Origin: Pseudoips prasinana | Taxonomy: Eukaryota; Arthropoda; Insecta; Lepidoptera; Nolidae | DNA length: 64,000 nt | Direction of reading: 5' to 3' | Assembly (NCBI GenBank): GCA_951640165.1 | Contig: OX621237.1 | Location: 186,001-250,000, forward strand | Shown: piece by piece, positions 1-10,676 of the stretch | How positions within the stretch are numbered: the first letter of the stretch is position 1 | Layout: each line of letters starts with the position of its first letter | Notes under the pieces: model-generated | The model's database searches: none | What the model was told of the DNA's origin: nothing | What the model saw: only the letters and a program-made list of their open reading frames with translations | Position numbers and translations under genes: made by a program

Positions 1-1
1 G

Positions 2-772
2 CCCGCCTCGCCTAGATCGCCTCTGTCAGCACCTGACTCAGCAGTTCTGCAGGAAATACGAGCACTCTCTGTAAAATTCACTTCATTGGAAAATATGAAG
101 GAAGACATTCTAGCGCTAAAGAACGAATTCGCCGAGTTCAAAACCTCAATCATCAACCAGCACAACGAAGTTATGAAGGAAATCACTGGCAAAATTGCCG
201 ACATGGAATCACGAATAGTGCAGGTTGAAAAAGTCCAAAGTCAGGTTGTACAGCTGCAATCCCGGTTAGCACGATTGGAAGAAGACCAGAACAACAAGGA
301 CCAATGGTCGCGCTCGAACAACATCGAAGTCAAGGGAGTACCGCAAGCAAGCAATGAGAATCTCTTTGATATCATAACACAAATCAGTTCCAAAGTAAAT
401 TACCCTATCTCAAAAAATCAGATTAACTTCATCACTCGAGTACCAACAAGCGACAAAGACCGTATAAAACCGATTATTGTTTGTTTCTGCCAACGTTATG
501 TAAAGGAAAACTTCGTAGCGGCTGCCAGGCAGGAACTGAAGACCTCAAGCCTAACACCCACTAAAATCGGACTTAATGGCAACCAAAAAATCTTCATCAA
601 TGATCACCTTACCATTATGAACAAGATGTTGTTGTCAAAGACCAAGAAAACTGCCGCTGAAATGGGGTTTCGTTATGTTTGGGTCAAAAATGCGAAGATA
701 TACGCAAGGAAAGACGATACGTCCCCAATAACAATGATCAAAACCGAGAAAGATCTCAAAAAAATTACTTAA
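2..772 (+). CDS. LINE ORF1 protein (RNA-binding, coiled-coil type), 5' end outside window
   Basis: This is the first ORF of a CR1/Jockey-group non-LTR retrotransposon. Such proteins bind the element RNA and act as chaperones in the retrotransposition particle. The frame is open from base 2 to the stop at 770-772, so the true start lies upstream. The first in-frame ATG in view is at 95, well inside the coding frame. Residues encoded at about 95-300 form a heptad-rich coiled coil. After it come the motifs RSNNIEVKGVP and, near the C-terminus, FINDHLT and FRYVWVKNAKIYARK. That arrangement is typical of insect LINE ORF1 proteins related to the baculovirus FP-type domain. No CCHC knuckle is visible in this part. 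Its partner ORF2 begins near 4775, after a DNA transposon insertion. Family-level role is established knowledge; the pairing with ORF2 is inference from order and strand. Confidence 0.75.
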   Translation, partial: PASPRSPLSAPDSAVLQEIRALSVKFTSLENMKEDILALKNEFAEFKTSIINQHNEVMKEITGKIADMESRIVQVEKVQSQVVQLQSRLARLEEDQNNKDQWSRSNNIEVKGVPQASNENLFDIITQISSKVNYPISKNQINFITRVPTSDKDRIKPIIVCFCQRYVKENFVAAARQELKTSSLTPTKIGLNGNQKIFINDHLTIMNKMLLSKTKKTAAEMGFRYVWVKNAKIYARKDDTSPITMIKTEKDLKKIT

Positions 773-1206
773 TATTGCTGTATCTAATAGTTATTATAAC
801 CTTTATAACAATATCCCACTCGGTTAAGTCATTAATATTTACATTCGAAACAAAAATGTTTGAGAATCATAGTCAAGTGTGTGCTAATTGCGTATTCCTA
901 TTAGAATTGTGTCGCTACACGGTGCTCCCAAGTAAGTTGGTCCGATATAATTCTTGCAATGTTACTACTCATAACGCTAATTTCAACCGTAGATCTAGCG
1001 AATTATGGTATATTTTCTTGTGCAGACGGTATTTACATATAACTGTTAGGTGCGAGCTGCCGTTATCTCAGTACGGGCCATCGCCTTTTGTTTTCATTCA
1101 AAACATATATTTCTACAACGTAATTTCTTATGAACACTGTGCATTGCTGTGTCTAGTATTATATTTACTCACTACCTTACATTTGCAAAATAAAAGTTTT
1201 AACAGA
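773..1206 (+). other. Inter-ORF spacer of the LINE, no gene seen
   Basis: This AT-rich stretch lies between the ORF1 stop and the left end of the MULE. An open frame crosses 679-1338, but it overlaps ORF1 in another frame, has no recognisable motif and runs into the MULE terminal repeat, so I do not treat it as a gene. Joined with 4669-4774 it would make a spacer of about 540 bases between ORF1 and ORF2. Confidence 0.5.
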
Positions 1207-1339
1207 TATTCCCGTTCGCCACCGCCAGTATTGCCCCCTCCGGTGGCGACTGGGAATTATTCTAATAAAATATCCCAGTCGCCACCTCCGGGGGCAAGCG
1301 GGATTGTTGGTAGTAAAAATCCCAGTGGCCACCCCTAAA
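1207..1339 (+). repeat. MULE left terminal inverted repeat
   Basis: Begins TATTCCCGTTCGCCACCGCC and is the reverse complement of the right TIR over about 130 bases. It contains three or four inverted or direct copies of a GC-rich CCCAGTsGCCACC module separated by AT-rich spacers, which is a plausible layout for transposase binding sites. Confidence 0.9.
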
Positions 1340-2187
1340 TATAGTTAACATAAAAACTAGGTATGCTACCTATTATCTTAATTTTTTTTTTGGAATGACA
1401 CAGAATGTTAATTTTATTAAATTTCTGATTAAAAAATAGAAGTACGTAGGGTTAATCAAACGAGAGAGTTACAATATTTATAAATTGGTAGAAAATTAAA
1501 CAAACATTATTTTTTACTATTTTTATTTTCAAAATCAACTATTTTAAACACAAATCCAAAATCACAGATAATTAGGTACTTTCAATAGAATATAAAATAT
1601 TTCTTAAAATATACTTGAAAAAACAATTCTCTGCCTTCTTAAATCTACATTTTCATTTCCAAAATCAACAAGTTTTATACAAATTCTAAACAATCACATC
1701 AACAAGTCAACAATCATTTCTATAGGAAAAAAAATATTATTAGAAAATATACAAAACAAATAAAGTATTACTCTGCCCTAATAAAAAAATATTTTTAACA
1801 AAATTAAAAGTATGCACTAAGCATAATGAGTATTTTCAAATAATCACAGACATAACGAGACTCTACCCTACCCTAATCAGTATTAGAAAAAATCACAGAT
1901 GCGTCCTCTCAATTAAATTCGTCATTAATGTACTCGTATCACAGAGTATTTACAGTAATTGGGTTTTATATGTAAAAAAAAAACTTAGAACTAGATATTT
2001 TGCTACTTTAAAAAAAAATACTTAGGTAATTTGTTATGACTGGCACAAATCAACATCATTATTTAGGTACCCATAATTGACTACGTTATTCATTGATCGT
2101 CATCAAGTAATGAATAATTTGTTTAATTTACCATACCTCTTATGCTTTTTTTTACCTTTTTTTATTTATTTTCATTGCCAAGAAGCC

Positions 2188-3808
2188 TTAATGCCTTACA
2201 GTTTCTAAAAAATGACCTACTGATATATTGCCATGTAACAGCTTTAACTGAATTTCCAAAATAAATTGATCAGTAAGGACATTATTTTTCTTTCTTTTTT
2301 TAAAAGGTGTCATTTTGGTTTTATTAATGTTATCACAAACACTGAAATATGCAGAATCTTTAACCAATACATTTAATAAATGAATAATATTAGGGTTCTT
2401 TTTTCCAATTTCTTGGTTTAATTTGTGATTCCAAGCTTCCAAGAAGTTAGTGGTCCTATGCTGCTCTCCGTAAGCACACCAAATTGGAATAAATTCTTCC
2501 TTCAGCCATTGTTCTTCAAAGTATTTTCTGAATTTTTTTAAATCCTCCTCTTGTGTACTGTAGCGAGTAATATACTTCCAGCCGTTTGAAATTTCGTGTG
2601 CAGGCAATAACGGTAGAACTGCACTTAGTGCAACCTCTCTTATTTTCTTCACATCTTTTGATTTTGTAATTTGAAGTTTACGGGCCTTCTCCCAAACCGC
2701 TTTATTATAGTGATAATAGCATCCTTTTGTGTTAACTTGCGGAAATAAATTCTTTATAGCAGTCATTGCCGCTTTTTCGAAGTCAGTTTTGTATTTAACC
2801 GGATTCCAGCCGGGGATTTGAGCTTTTATCATGGAAAACAGAATGAAGTACGATTTCACGTTTCTTTCACTCATAAGAGCGTAAACAATAGGCATTAAAT
2901 TCGTACTATTTGATGTACTTCCCATATCTGCATGTATAACATATAGCTGCGAAAAAGGTTTCGGACAACTTTTAAAAGTTCCGTCACTGTAAAAATCAGT
3001 CGCTTTGCAAATTGAAAGTTTAGCTTTTTCTGTGCAGAAAATTAGAATTCGGCTGTCACCATCAGCATAATCAGCTAGTAAAAAATTTGTGAATTGGTTC
3101 GGGACTTCAACGTTTCTTACTAACTGCGGCTGTAGACACTGTACTCCAGCTTGTACATTCCTAAATCTGTACAAGGATGATTTCACGCTATTGAATGTTG
3201 GTATCTTGCACACCAAATCTAATCCGCTGTTTTCTAATGTTGCAATCATATTATTATAAGACTGAGGAACTGCCGGGTAATTCCCTTTGATAATTTCTTG
3301 TTTGCAGGAATAAAGCCGCTCATCAATTTCATTTTTTAGGAAATCTGGAGTACATAAATGCGGCGTTTCATTTACGATATTATTATTCTGCGAAGAAAAA
3401 AAGATTTTATTAAACATTTAATTTGATTATTAAATAAGAGTATAGGAATCAGGGTACGAAATTATAATCGATCCAGTAGTTTCGGATCCTATTCGTTACA
3501 AAAAATCTCTTTATAATACAAAGCAAAAGATATTGCTTACGATTAATAGGCATACAAGTAGACAAACTTACACGAATCTTTATAACTCCTTTGCATTTCT
3601 TTTTTAGCTGGCTGCATTCCCACACACTTAGTCCACTTGGGTATTTTTTTTTCACATAATATTGGTGGCCACCGTGAAGCAAAACAACACCATGTTTTCT
3701 TTTAATATAAATTAATGACACTTCACCCGAGGTAGTACACGATGTACTTGACCCTGACATGGTTAGGAATGCACTAATAATGTTATGATTAGAAATGCCA
3801 CAACGCAT
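2188..3808 (-). CDS. MULE transposase with FLYWCH zinc finger, two exons
   Basis: DDE-type transposase of a Mutator-like element, which cuts and pastes the flanking TIR element. Exon 1 (3808-3572) starts at an ATG and encodes a FLYWCH-type zinc finger: a GGHQYYV core, then WEC and KKKCKG. A GTAAGT donor follows CGT at 3572. A CTTTTTTTCTTCGCAG acceptor ends at 3388. Exon 2 (3387-2188) then supplies the finger's last residues (ETPHLC) and the catalytic domain. Both splice junctions are phase 0, giving a product of about 478 residues with no internal stop. The three expected acidic positions are visible in YSDGTF, KTDFEKA and NFLEAWNHKLN, together with the GCYYHYNKAVW C/H motif of MULEs. The domain order FLYWCH-MULE is well known in animal elements. 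An alternative start at the later ATG (MSGSSTSC) is possible. Splicing is inferred from sequence only. Confidence 0.82.
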
Positions 3809-4539
3809 TGCCAGCCGATACTTGTTTTACATTTTAGATCTAAATGCATTGTACTTAAAGTTTAGTTTTGCAAGAATCACTCATAAAACCATCCCCATCA
3901 AGCCCAATAAAAAGCTGTTTTGTGTTTTTAAAGATTTATGACCTTCTGTCTATTGTGTCTGTTTTGGCTTTTCGGCATGTTTGTTATAGGTAAAACAAAG
4001 CACACGGCCTATTTTATGGTTTATTCCGAGACGTGAAATGTAAACAAAGGACATCGGCATCTTCAATTGAGCTACTAGAGTTTAAGTAGCAAAACAAAAG
4101 GATTAGTAATCCTTTCTCACGATAGTTTTGGCTTTTCGGCGCTCGTGTCATCGGCGGGTCGCCGCTGCGCAAGGCGCTCGCGCCGTTTCCTATTTTATGG
4201 TTTTAAAGACGTGAAATATTAACAAAGGACATCGGCATGAAGATAAAGCACAATAGATTATTAGTACATATTTTGTTACGTTATCCCAAAAAATAAAATG
4301 ACGACCAGCCTGAGTAATTAGTATGCCAATTGATTTCATACAAAATTATATTTTACGGCCATTTCAGGAAAAATATTATAGTGAACCGTACCTATTGCCT
4401 AAATTTCAATGCATATATATCTAGATACATAAAGGTACCTAACTAAACAATTCATTTACTTTAAACATTCTGTGACGTCGGTAATTATTTTAAAATCATT
4501 CCAAAAAAATATAAAGATATAGCATTTATTTTAACTATT
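3809..4539 (-). other. MULE 5' non-coding region with internal direct repeats
   Basis: This region lies upstream of the transposase start, inside the element. Two partial copies of one block occur, at about 3957-4060 and 4127-4238. Each has TTTTGGCTTTTCGGC, then CCTATTTTATGGTTT, then GACGTGAAAT and AACAAAGGACATCGGCAT. The second copy carries a GC-rich insert (4141-4186). No ORF is evident. Promoter or subterminal binding-site function is possible but not shown. Confidence 0.55.
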
Positions 4540-4668
4540 ATTAGGGGTGGCCACTGGGATTTTTACTGACCAACGTTTGCCACCCGGAGGTGGCGACTGG
4601 GATATTTTTTTAGAATAATTCCCAGTCGCCACCGGAGGGCCCAATACTGGCGGTGGCGAACGGGAATA
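4540..4668 (-). repeat. MULE right terminal inverted repeat
   Basis: Reverse complement of the left TIR, ending ...GGCGAACGGGAATA at 4668. There are small differences from the left copy, such as GGGCCC versus GCCCCC and an extra A in an A-run, consistent with modest age. Confidence 0.9.
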
Positions 4669-4774
4669 ACCGGATTTTTATGCATGCAATTATTGGTTAT
4701 AACTCTAAATTATTATCTTATTTTGGCCTATTATTATAACTGTGTAAATTATTTGACTATAGTTAGCTGTAACT

Positions 4775-7690
4775 GTGTATACACTTAACATTTATTATCA
4801 AAATGTGCGTGGTCTGCGTACGAAAATGAACAGTGTGTCTTGTGGTGTATGTCTTAGTTCCTATGACATAATTGTATTTACCGAAACGTGGCTTGATGAT
4901 AGTTACTACGATAGTGAATTGTTTGATGGACGATATCTCGTATGGAGACGCGATCGTGATTATACCCGAACCGGTCAGAGACGTGGTGGTGGTGTTTTGG
5001 TGGCTGTGAAAAACGAATTTACGATAATTGAGAGGCCGGAATGGCGGAGCTCTGCTGAGGATATTTGGCTGTCCCTGCTCCTTAAGAGATCCAAACAACA
5101 GGTTAGTTTCAATTTACATATATGTGCGGTTTATCTGTGTAGGGAGAATCTGGGTAATTCTTACAGTACACAGTTATGTAACTTCACACACAACCTTAAT
5201 AACTTATTTTTAGCAAATCCGCTTGATAAATTTATATTGGTAGGCGATTTTAACTTCGGTAATGACGTTGAGTGGCGTCAGAGTGACGTGGTCATGGGCG
5301 AGCTAATTCCTTTCAATGTCTCACCGCAGCATATCAATGAGCTCTTTGATACACTTCAAACATTTAACATGTCGCAGTTTAACAGTGAGCGGAATGTCAA
5401 CGCCAGATTACTTGACCTAGTTTTTTGTAACGATTTCGTATCTGTCTCGGAAAGTAGGGACCCATTAGCACTACCCATTGACTCACATCACAAACCATTA
5501 CACCTTCAGACTAAATTCGCTGAAATTCATCAACTCATTGGCAAACCTACGAAACGTTATATATTTTCGAAAGGTGATTATGTCGCAATAAAAGCGGAAC
5601 TTGAAATGTTGAATTAGAGTCAAATGTTACTGTCAGTGACTTTGGAGGAGGCTGTCACACTATTTTACAACATATTGTACAAACTCAGGGATAAATACAT
5701 TCCAATGAAAACCTTCAAAAAATTATCTTACCCTCCCTGGTACACCCCAGCATTAACTAAAATAATTAAAGAAAAATATAAATACCACAAGAAATATAAA
5801 CGATACAGAAATGTGTCTGATTATAATTCGTTTTCGGTACTCCGCAGTAGAGCAATTGAATTAGAAAAAAAGTGCTATGATAAGTATATTGAAAATATTG
5901 AAACTTCTATTGTTAAAAATCCTAAATCATTTTGGACGTATGTGAAAAGTAAGCGCGTTATAGGCGCACTTCCAAACGTAATGCATTATGGGGACATCTC
6001 TGCGGATACAGGAGAAGTTATTAGTGACCTTTTTGCTAGGTATTTCAGGTCCACGTTTCTTGAGCCTGAACTGTCGGGTGGCGAGGCCTCCGCTCGCGAA
6101 CAGTACGGTGGGTTGGCAATGTCTGTTGGCACGGTCGACATAAACCAGTTACGCATATTGAAGCTGCTTAAATCATTGGATCTCACTAAAGCAGGTGGAC
6201 CTGATTTAGTTCCACCAATATTTATCGCCAATTGTGCTGAAGGTCTTGCTGAACCTCTTTGTATTTTGTTCAAACGCTCGCTGACAGAAGGCTTACTCCC
6301 AAAGATTTGGAAGTCTGCGTTCATTACGCCAGTTTATAAAAAAGGTGATAAAGCTAATATTGAAAATTACCGCCCCATATCCAAGATATGCCTGTTTTCC
6401 AAAATTTTGGAACGTATAGTCTATACTGATGTCTACGCGGCCTTCAAGTCTAGTCTCGGTGACGAGCAGCATGGGTTTGTTATGAACCGCTCAACCACAT
6501 CTAACCTTCTTCTTTCACATGAATTTATAACCAGCGGAATGGTACAAAGACAGGTCGACGTAATTTATACGGATTACAGCAAGTGCTTTGACCGTATAGA
6601 TCATCGAGTGCTGCTGGAGAAGCTACTGCTTGCCGGAATACATGGAGACCTGTACCGGTGGTTTTGCTCTTACATAGAGAACCGAACACAGGCTGTCGTT
6701 CTTCAGGGCTACGTCTCAGGTTGGAATTCTGTCCCATCTGGAGTGCCACAAGGTTCAATTCTCGGGCCTCTGTTATTCACCTTATTTGTCGCAGATATCA
6801 AACAATGTTTCCATCACTCGTACATCTTACTTTATGCTGACGACATGAAGATTCACAAAGTCATACAAGACTTATCTGATACAAATAAATTACAAGATGA
6901 CTTGTACAGGTTCGAGGCATACTGTATACGAAACAAGCTTCAACTTAATATTTCCAAATGCTTCCACGTAACATACACTCGTCGAACATCTACTATCACG
7001 ACTAATTACACTCTAAATAATCAAATTATCAGTAGAGTAAACAGCATCAAAGATTTGGGAATCATACAGGATAGTAAGCTATTATTTGATCAACATATAG
7101 ATAGTATTGTCAAAAAAGCATCAAAAGCCCTGGGCTTCATAGTACGGAACACGTCCTGTTTCCGGTCTCTGAAACCAGTTAAGATACTGTACTGTTCATT
7201 CGTACGCAGCCACTTAGAGTATGCGTCCCAAGTTTGGAACCCTCAATACGATATTTATAAGTCGCGTATTGAAGGTGTCCAAAAAAAATTTCTACAATAC
7301 CTTGACTACAAGGCTCAGCAGCGTTCAATTGATTACGACCATAGATGCAAAAGGTTTCACTTCCTACCATTGGAATTTAGGCGACGTATTGGGGACATAA
7401 GTTTTTTGCAAAAAATTGCAAATGGGCATGTTAATTGTGCTGAACTTCTTGCGAATATCTCAATACGCACAAACCTGATAGGCTTTCGTCAACGGCCTAT
7501 ATTGGATGTTCCTTTCGCTTCAACAAACTATAGAGGCAATGCCTTTTCCAGAAGAAGCGCAGTTAGTTTTAATGGGATTCCGCGAGACCTTAATATTGAC
7601 TTGTTCTGCACCAGTGTAGCGACTATGAGACGGTTATTAGCCAATTCTTACTTCAATGAATGCACCGATACCGAACTGGCACACAATTGA
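4775..7690 (+). pseudogene. LINE ORF2 endonuclease-reverse transcriptase (CR1/Jockey group), one in-frame stop
   Basis: ORF2 of the LINE whose ORF1 lies at 2-772. It encodes the apurinic-like endonuclease (EN) and reverse transcriptase (RT) that perform target-primed reverse transcription. EN motifs are IYYQNVRGLRTK, FTETWL, LVGDFNFG and a final DSHHKPL block. RT motifs include KKGDKANIENYRPIS, DYSKCFDRIDH, GVPQGSILGP (about 6740-6770) and the catalytic YADD at 6833-6844, all intact. One TAG at 5615-5617 splits an otherwise continuous frame of about 970 codons. The parts 4775-5614 and 5618-7690 are in the same frame with nothing missing between them. The first codon of the frame segment is GTG, so the real initiator is uncertain and may lie upstream of, or have been lost at, the MULE junction. 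The clade could be CR1, Kiri-like or Jockey; I cannot separate these by eye. Confidence 0.88.
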
Positions 7691-7955
7691 CGACTCACAT
7701 ATTTTGTTTTGTTTTTATTCTTGGTGATTGTTTTTCCTCGTTTCTTTTTCTATTTTTACCGTTGTTCTCTTTTTTTTTTGTGTGAATTTTTTCATTTGTT
7801 CTTTTTTTTATGTTACCTACTGTATAAAATTCTGCAATTCTTTTTTTTTTTCAAACCTACATGTGTGGGCTTTTAATTGGCAAATTGTTCATATTATTTC
7901 TGTTATATTCATAGTTTCTTATTAGTCCGTAAGCCTTCTATAAAATGAATTAAAT
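7691..7955 (+). other. 3' untranslated tail of the CR1/Jockey-group LINE
   Basis: T-rich sequence directly after the ORF2 stop. It contains long T runs and ends near AAAATGAATTAAATTAAAAA, where the 3' end of the next, oppositely oriented LINE begins. The exact boundary is uncertain to about 20 bases. Confidence 0.5.
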
Positions 7956-8601
7956 TAAAAATTATTTCTAGTGACATAGATATTTAGGTACACTGTGTAC
8001 CTGTATGAAAACATTTATAAAATTTATTTTATAATAGCAATGATATTTAGCTAGCTCGTATCAAGTTATTGTCAAGAGATTATGTTTCAGTTTAATTATC
8101 AAAATGTATAGTTTCAGCTATATTTTTACTACATATTGTCAATGGTTCTGTCTATATTAAGGTATTATTATTATGACCGACCTTGTGTTAATAACGACGG
8201 TCAAACAAACTCAGTGGCTTCATCTACTACCGGTTTCAACACTAAGTTGAGACGGTCCGGCGAAACATACTCAAGCGGGCATGAACACGGGATTTGGTCC
8301 AATTAGAGTAATTATTACTACAAACTAACTATATTACTACAAACATGTTCTGACTATTTACAAGCGCTTTTTTAAAGTCTACGTGAATTAAAACCTTTTT
8401 TATTTATTTAGTAGGCAAACACAATATATGATCGATCGGTTGTCTGAATGTTTATTATTTTAGATTATATTTAGGTATTTAAAGGAAAAACTTCGAAACA
8501 ATAACATTATTCATTTTGAGACAGAGTCAATAATTTTAAATTAAGTATATGATAGCAATCATTTTACAAATAGTTCACGTAACTCAGCAGATCAGTCATG
8601 T
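7955..8601 (-). repeat. 3' UTR of LINE family A, with an inverted foreign block
   Basis: The sequence matches two other copies in the window through TTTAGGTACAC, GTTGAGACGGTCCGGC and GGCATGAACACGGGATTTGG. Between AGTAATTATT and TTTAGTAGGCAAACAC it carries about 75 extra bases (near 8325-8400). That block is the reverse complement of what stands at the outer end of the other copies (34072-34132). Function of the block is unknown. Confidence 0.65.
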
Positions 8602-10560
8602 CTATATGGCTACATGATCTCCAGCGAGCAATGTGTAGGTAGGTAGTGAGAGCCAGACGTCTTTGTCATCGATGTGCTCTTGTGTGTAATAACCCCTAGC
8701 CATAAGTACACGTTTAATATGTGTTTTAAAACTTGTGTCAGGCAGATCAGTAATTGGAGTAGGAAACTTGTTATAAAACCTAATACAATTTCCTAAAAAT
8801 GATTTATTAGTTTTGCTTACTCTAAAGCCTGGCATGGCTAGTTTGTTTTTATTCCTAGTATTTATATTATGCAGTTCATTTTTCTTCTTATATTTATCAA
8901 TATTTTTTCTAACAAGCATTATATTCTGATATATATATTCCGATGGCACAGTAAGTATATTTATTTCTTTGGAAATTTCGCAAAGAATCGCGACTGCCTA
9001 AACCATAAATGGCTCTGACTGCTCTTTTCTGCAATACAAAAATAGTACCTATGTCAGCTGCCGAACCCCACAACAGAATGCCATATGACATAATGCTATG
9101 AAAGTACACGAAATACACTAATCTAGCAGTTTGTTCATCTGACAATTGGCTTATTTTCAGACAGCATAAGAAGCCGAACTTAATTTACCTGCTAACTTTT
9201 CAATCTGAGGACCCCATTGCAATTTTGAATCAAGTGTCTAAATCTAATATTTCCGCATTAAGTGCAACTGTTGGTACAATTTGAGTCACATTCGGCAATG
9301 AGAACCTGATGCATTTAGTTTTCCCTGCATTTAACTAGAGATTATTTGCCGAAAACCATTCTGATATAAGGCTGAGTGTTTTATTATGCTCAATAAAAGC
9401 TTTATCCTTTCTATTTACTTTAAATATGAGCGACGTATCATCAGCGAATAAAACTTTGCCTGATACTTTCTCTACCAGATAAGGGAGATCATTTATATAA
9501 ACTAGAAATAAAAATGGGCCCAATATAATTCTTTGGGGCACCCCCATTTTCACAGGATGACGTGCCGAAGTGACACCGCCTATCAAAACCATCTGTTTTT
9601 GTCCCGCTAAATAGGAAATCACAAGATCAAGAGATGTGCCAGATATTCCATAATACTTCAGTTTAACAACGAATTTACGGTGATCAACGCAATCGAAAGC
9701 ATTAGAGAGATCTCAGAAAACTCCCGCCGCATCCTGTGATCCCTCCCAAGCCTCCAATATTGACCTAATTAATGTGCAACCTGTATCTTGAGTAGAGCGG
9801 TCCCTTGTAAACCCGAACTGCTTGTTATGCAATATCTCATTCACGTTAAACGACAACATTTGGCTGAGCATCAGCTTTTCAAATATTTTACTTAAAGCTG
9901 GCAGTATTGAGATAGGCCTATAATTCGTGGCATTTTATGAACAACCTGCCTTGAAAAGGGGCCTTACTTATTTTCATTAAATCAGGAAAGACACCATCAC
10001 ATATACAGCCATTGAAGATGGCTGCAAGGATTGTAGCAATGTTTAGTATGATTTGTTCAATTGCTTTAACAGACAGTCCCTACAAATCTTCTGTGCCTTT
10101 CCTTTTAATACTCTTAAAAGCTTTTATAATATCATCACTTGTTACGGATTTAAAACTAAATTTAGGCACATGTTGTTTTAAACTTTGATTTAAAAAGAGG
10201 CACAACATTTGGTGATGATGAGCTCAGACACTTAGTAATATCCACGGGTATATTTGCAAAAAAAGCAGCTAATAAATTGGCAATGGTAAGTTTGTCTGAA
10301 ATCAGTTCATCACTAATATTCAATACTACTGTTTGATTTCTTAATCTACTTTTCCCAGTTTCAGAATTAATTATTTGCCAAGCTGATTTATTTTAATATC
10401 AGATTTTTTTAATTTTATCTCTTATATATAAAGATTTAGCTTGAATTTCTAACATAATTAATAAAATTGACATAAGAGTTATAGGACCTTCTGTTATATA
10501 ACTTATATAAAAAGTCTCTACTCAGTCTAATGCCTTGATTTGCCCAACAACTAAATTTTA
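8602..10560 (-). pseudogene. LINE family A reverse transcriptase remnant
   Basis: RT motifs are scattered over several frames with stops. Reading downstream they are: a NYRPIS block near 9915-9950, a QFGFT block near 9790-9830, an FDCVDHRKF block near 9670-9700, then the GVPQ...LGPFLF region and FADD (9438-9449) in the piece 9622-9335. A C-terminal segment follows at 9145-8909 (SYGILLWGSAADI, QKRAVRAIYGL). The last segment is 8949-8602 (ELHNINTRNKNKLAMP through DDKDVWLSL). The pieces 9145-8909 and 8949-8602 overlap in different frames, so there is a frameshift near 8910-8950. Catalytic Asp residues remain but the protein cannot be made. The linker 9980-10560 shows no motif I trust. Confidence 0.72.
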
Positions 10561-10676
10561 TCTTATTACTGGCAACCATTATGTTTTTTAATTTTACAAG
10601 CCTTATTAAATTCTTTGCAAATACAGTGGAATAATGTAGTGTACATAGCGTTAGGGTTACTTTTGGTTGGCAATAG

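Larger units (their letters stand above)
1207..4668 (-). mobile_element. MULE (Mutator-like) DNA transposon, 3.46 kb, potentially intact
   Basis: The ends are long terminal inverted repeats of about 130 bp (1207-1339 and 4540-4668) that match with few differences. They are built from repeated modules such as CCCAGTCGCCACC. Inside, on the minus strand, lies a spliced transposase gene with a FLYWCH zinc finger and a MULE DDE domain. The element sits between ORF1 and ORF2 of a LINE, so the LINE was the target. No clean 8-9-bp target duplication is visible. The closest candidate is the degenerate pair AACAGAT on the left and AACCGGAT on the right. MULE assignment rests on the transposase motifs and TIR length; intactness is inferred from the open spliced frame. 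Confidence 0.85.

Noticed and set aside
679..1338. 219-codon open frame after LINE ORF1
   Set aside because: It overlaps ORF1 in another frame, has no motif and ends inside the MULE terminal repeat; chance open frame.
1198..4677. Clean 9-bp target duplication for the MULE
   Set aside because: Flanks TTTAACAGA and ACCGGATTT do not match; only a gapped, partial similarity exists.
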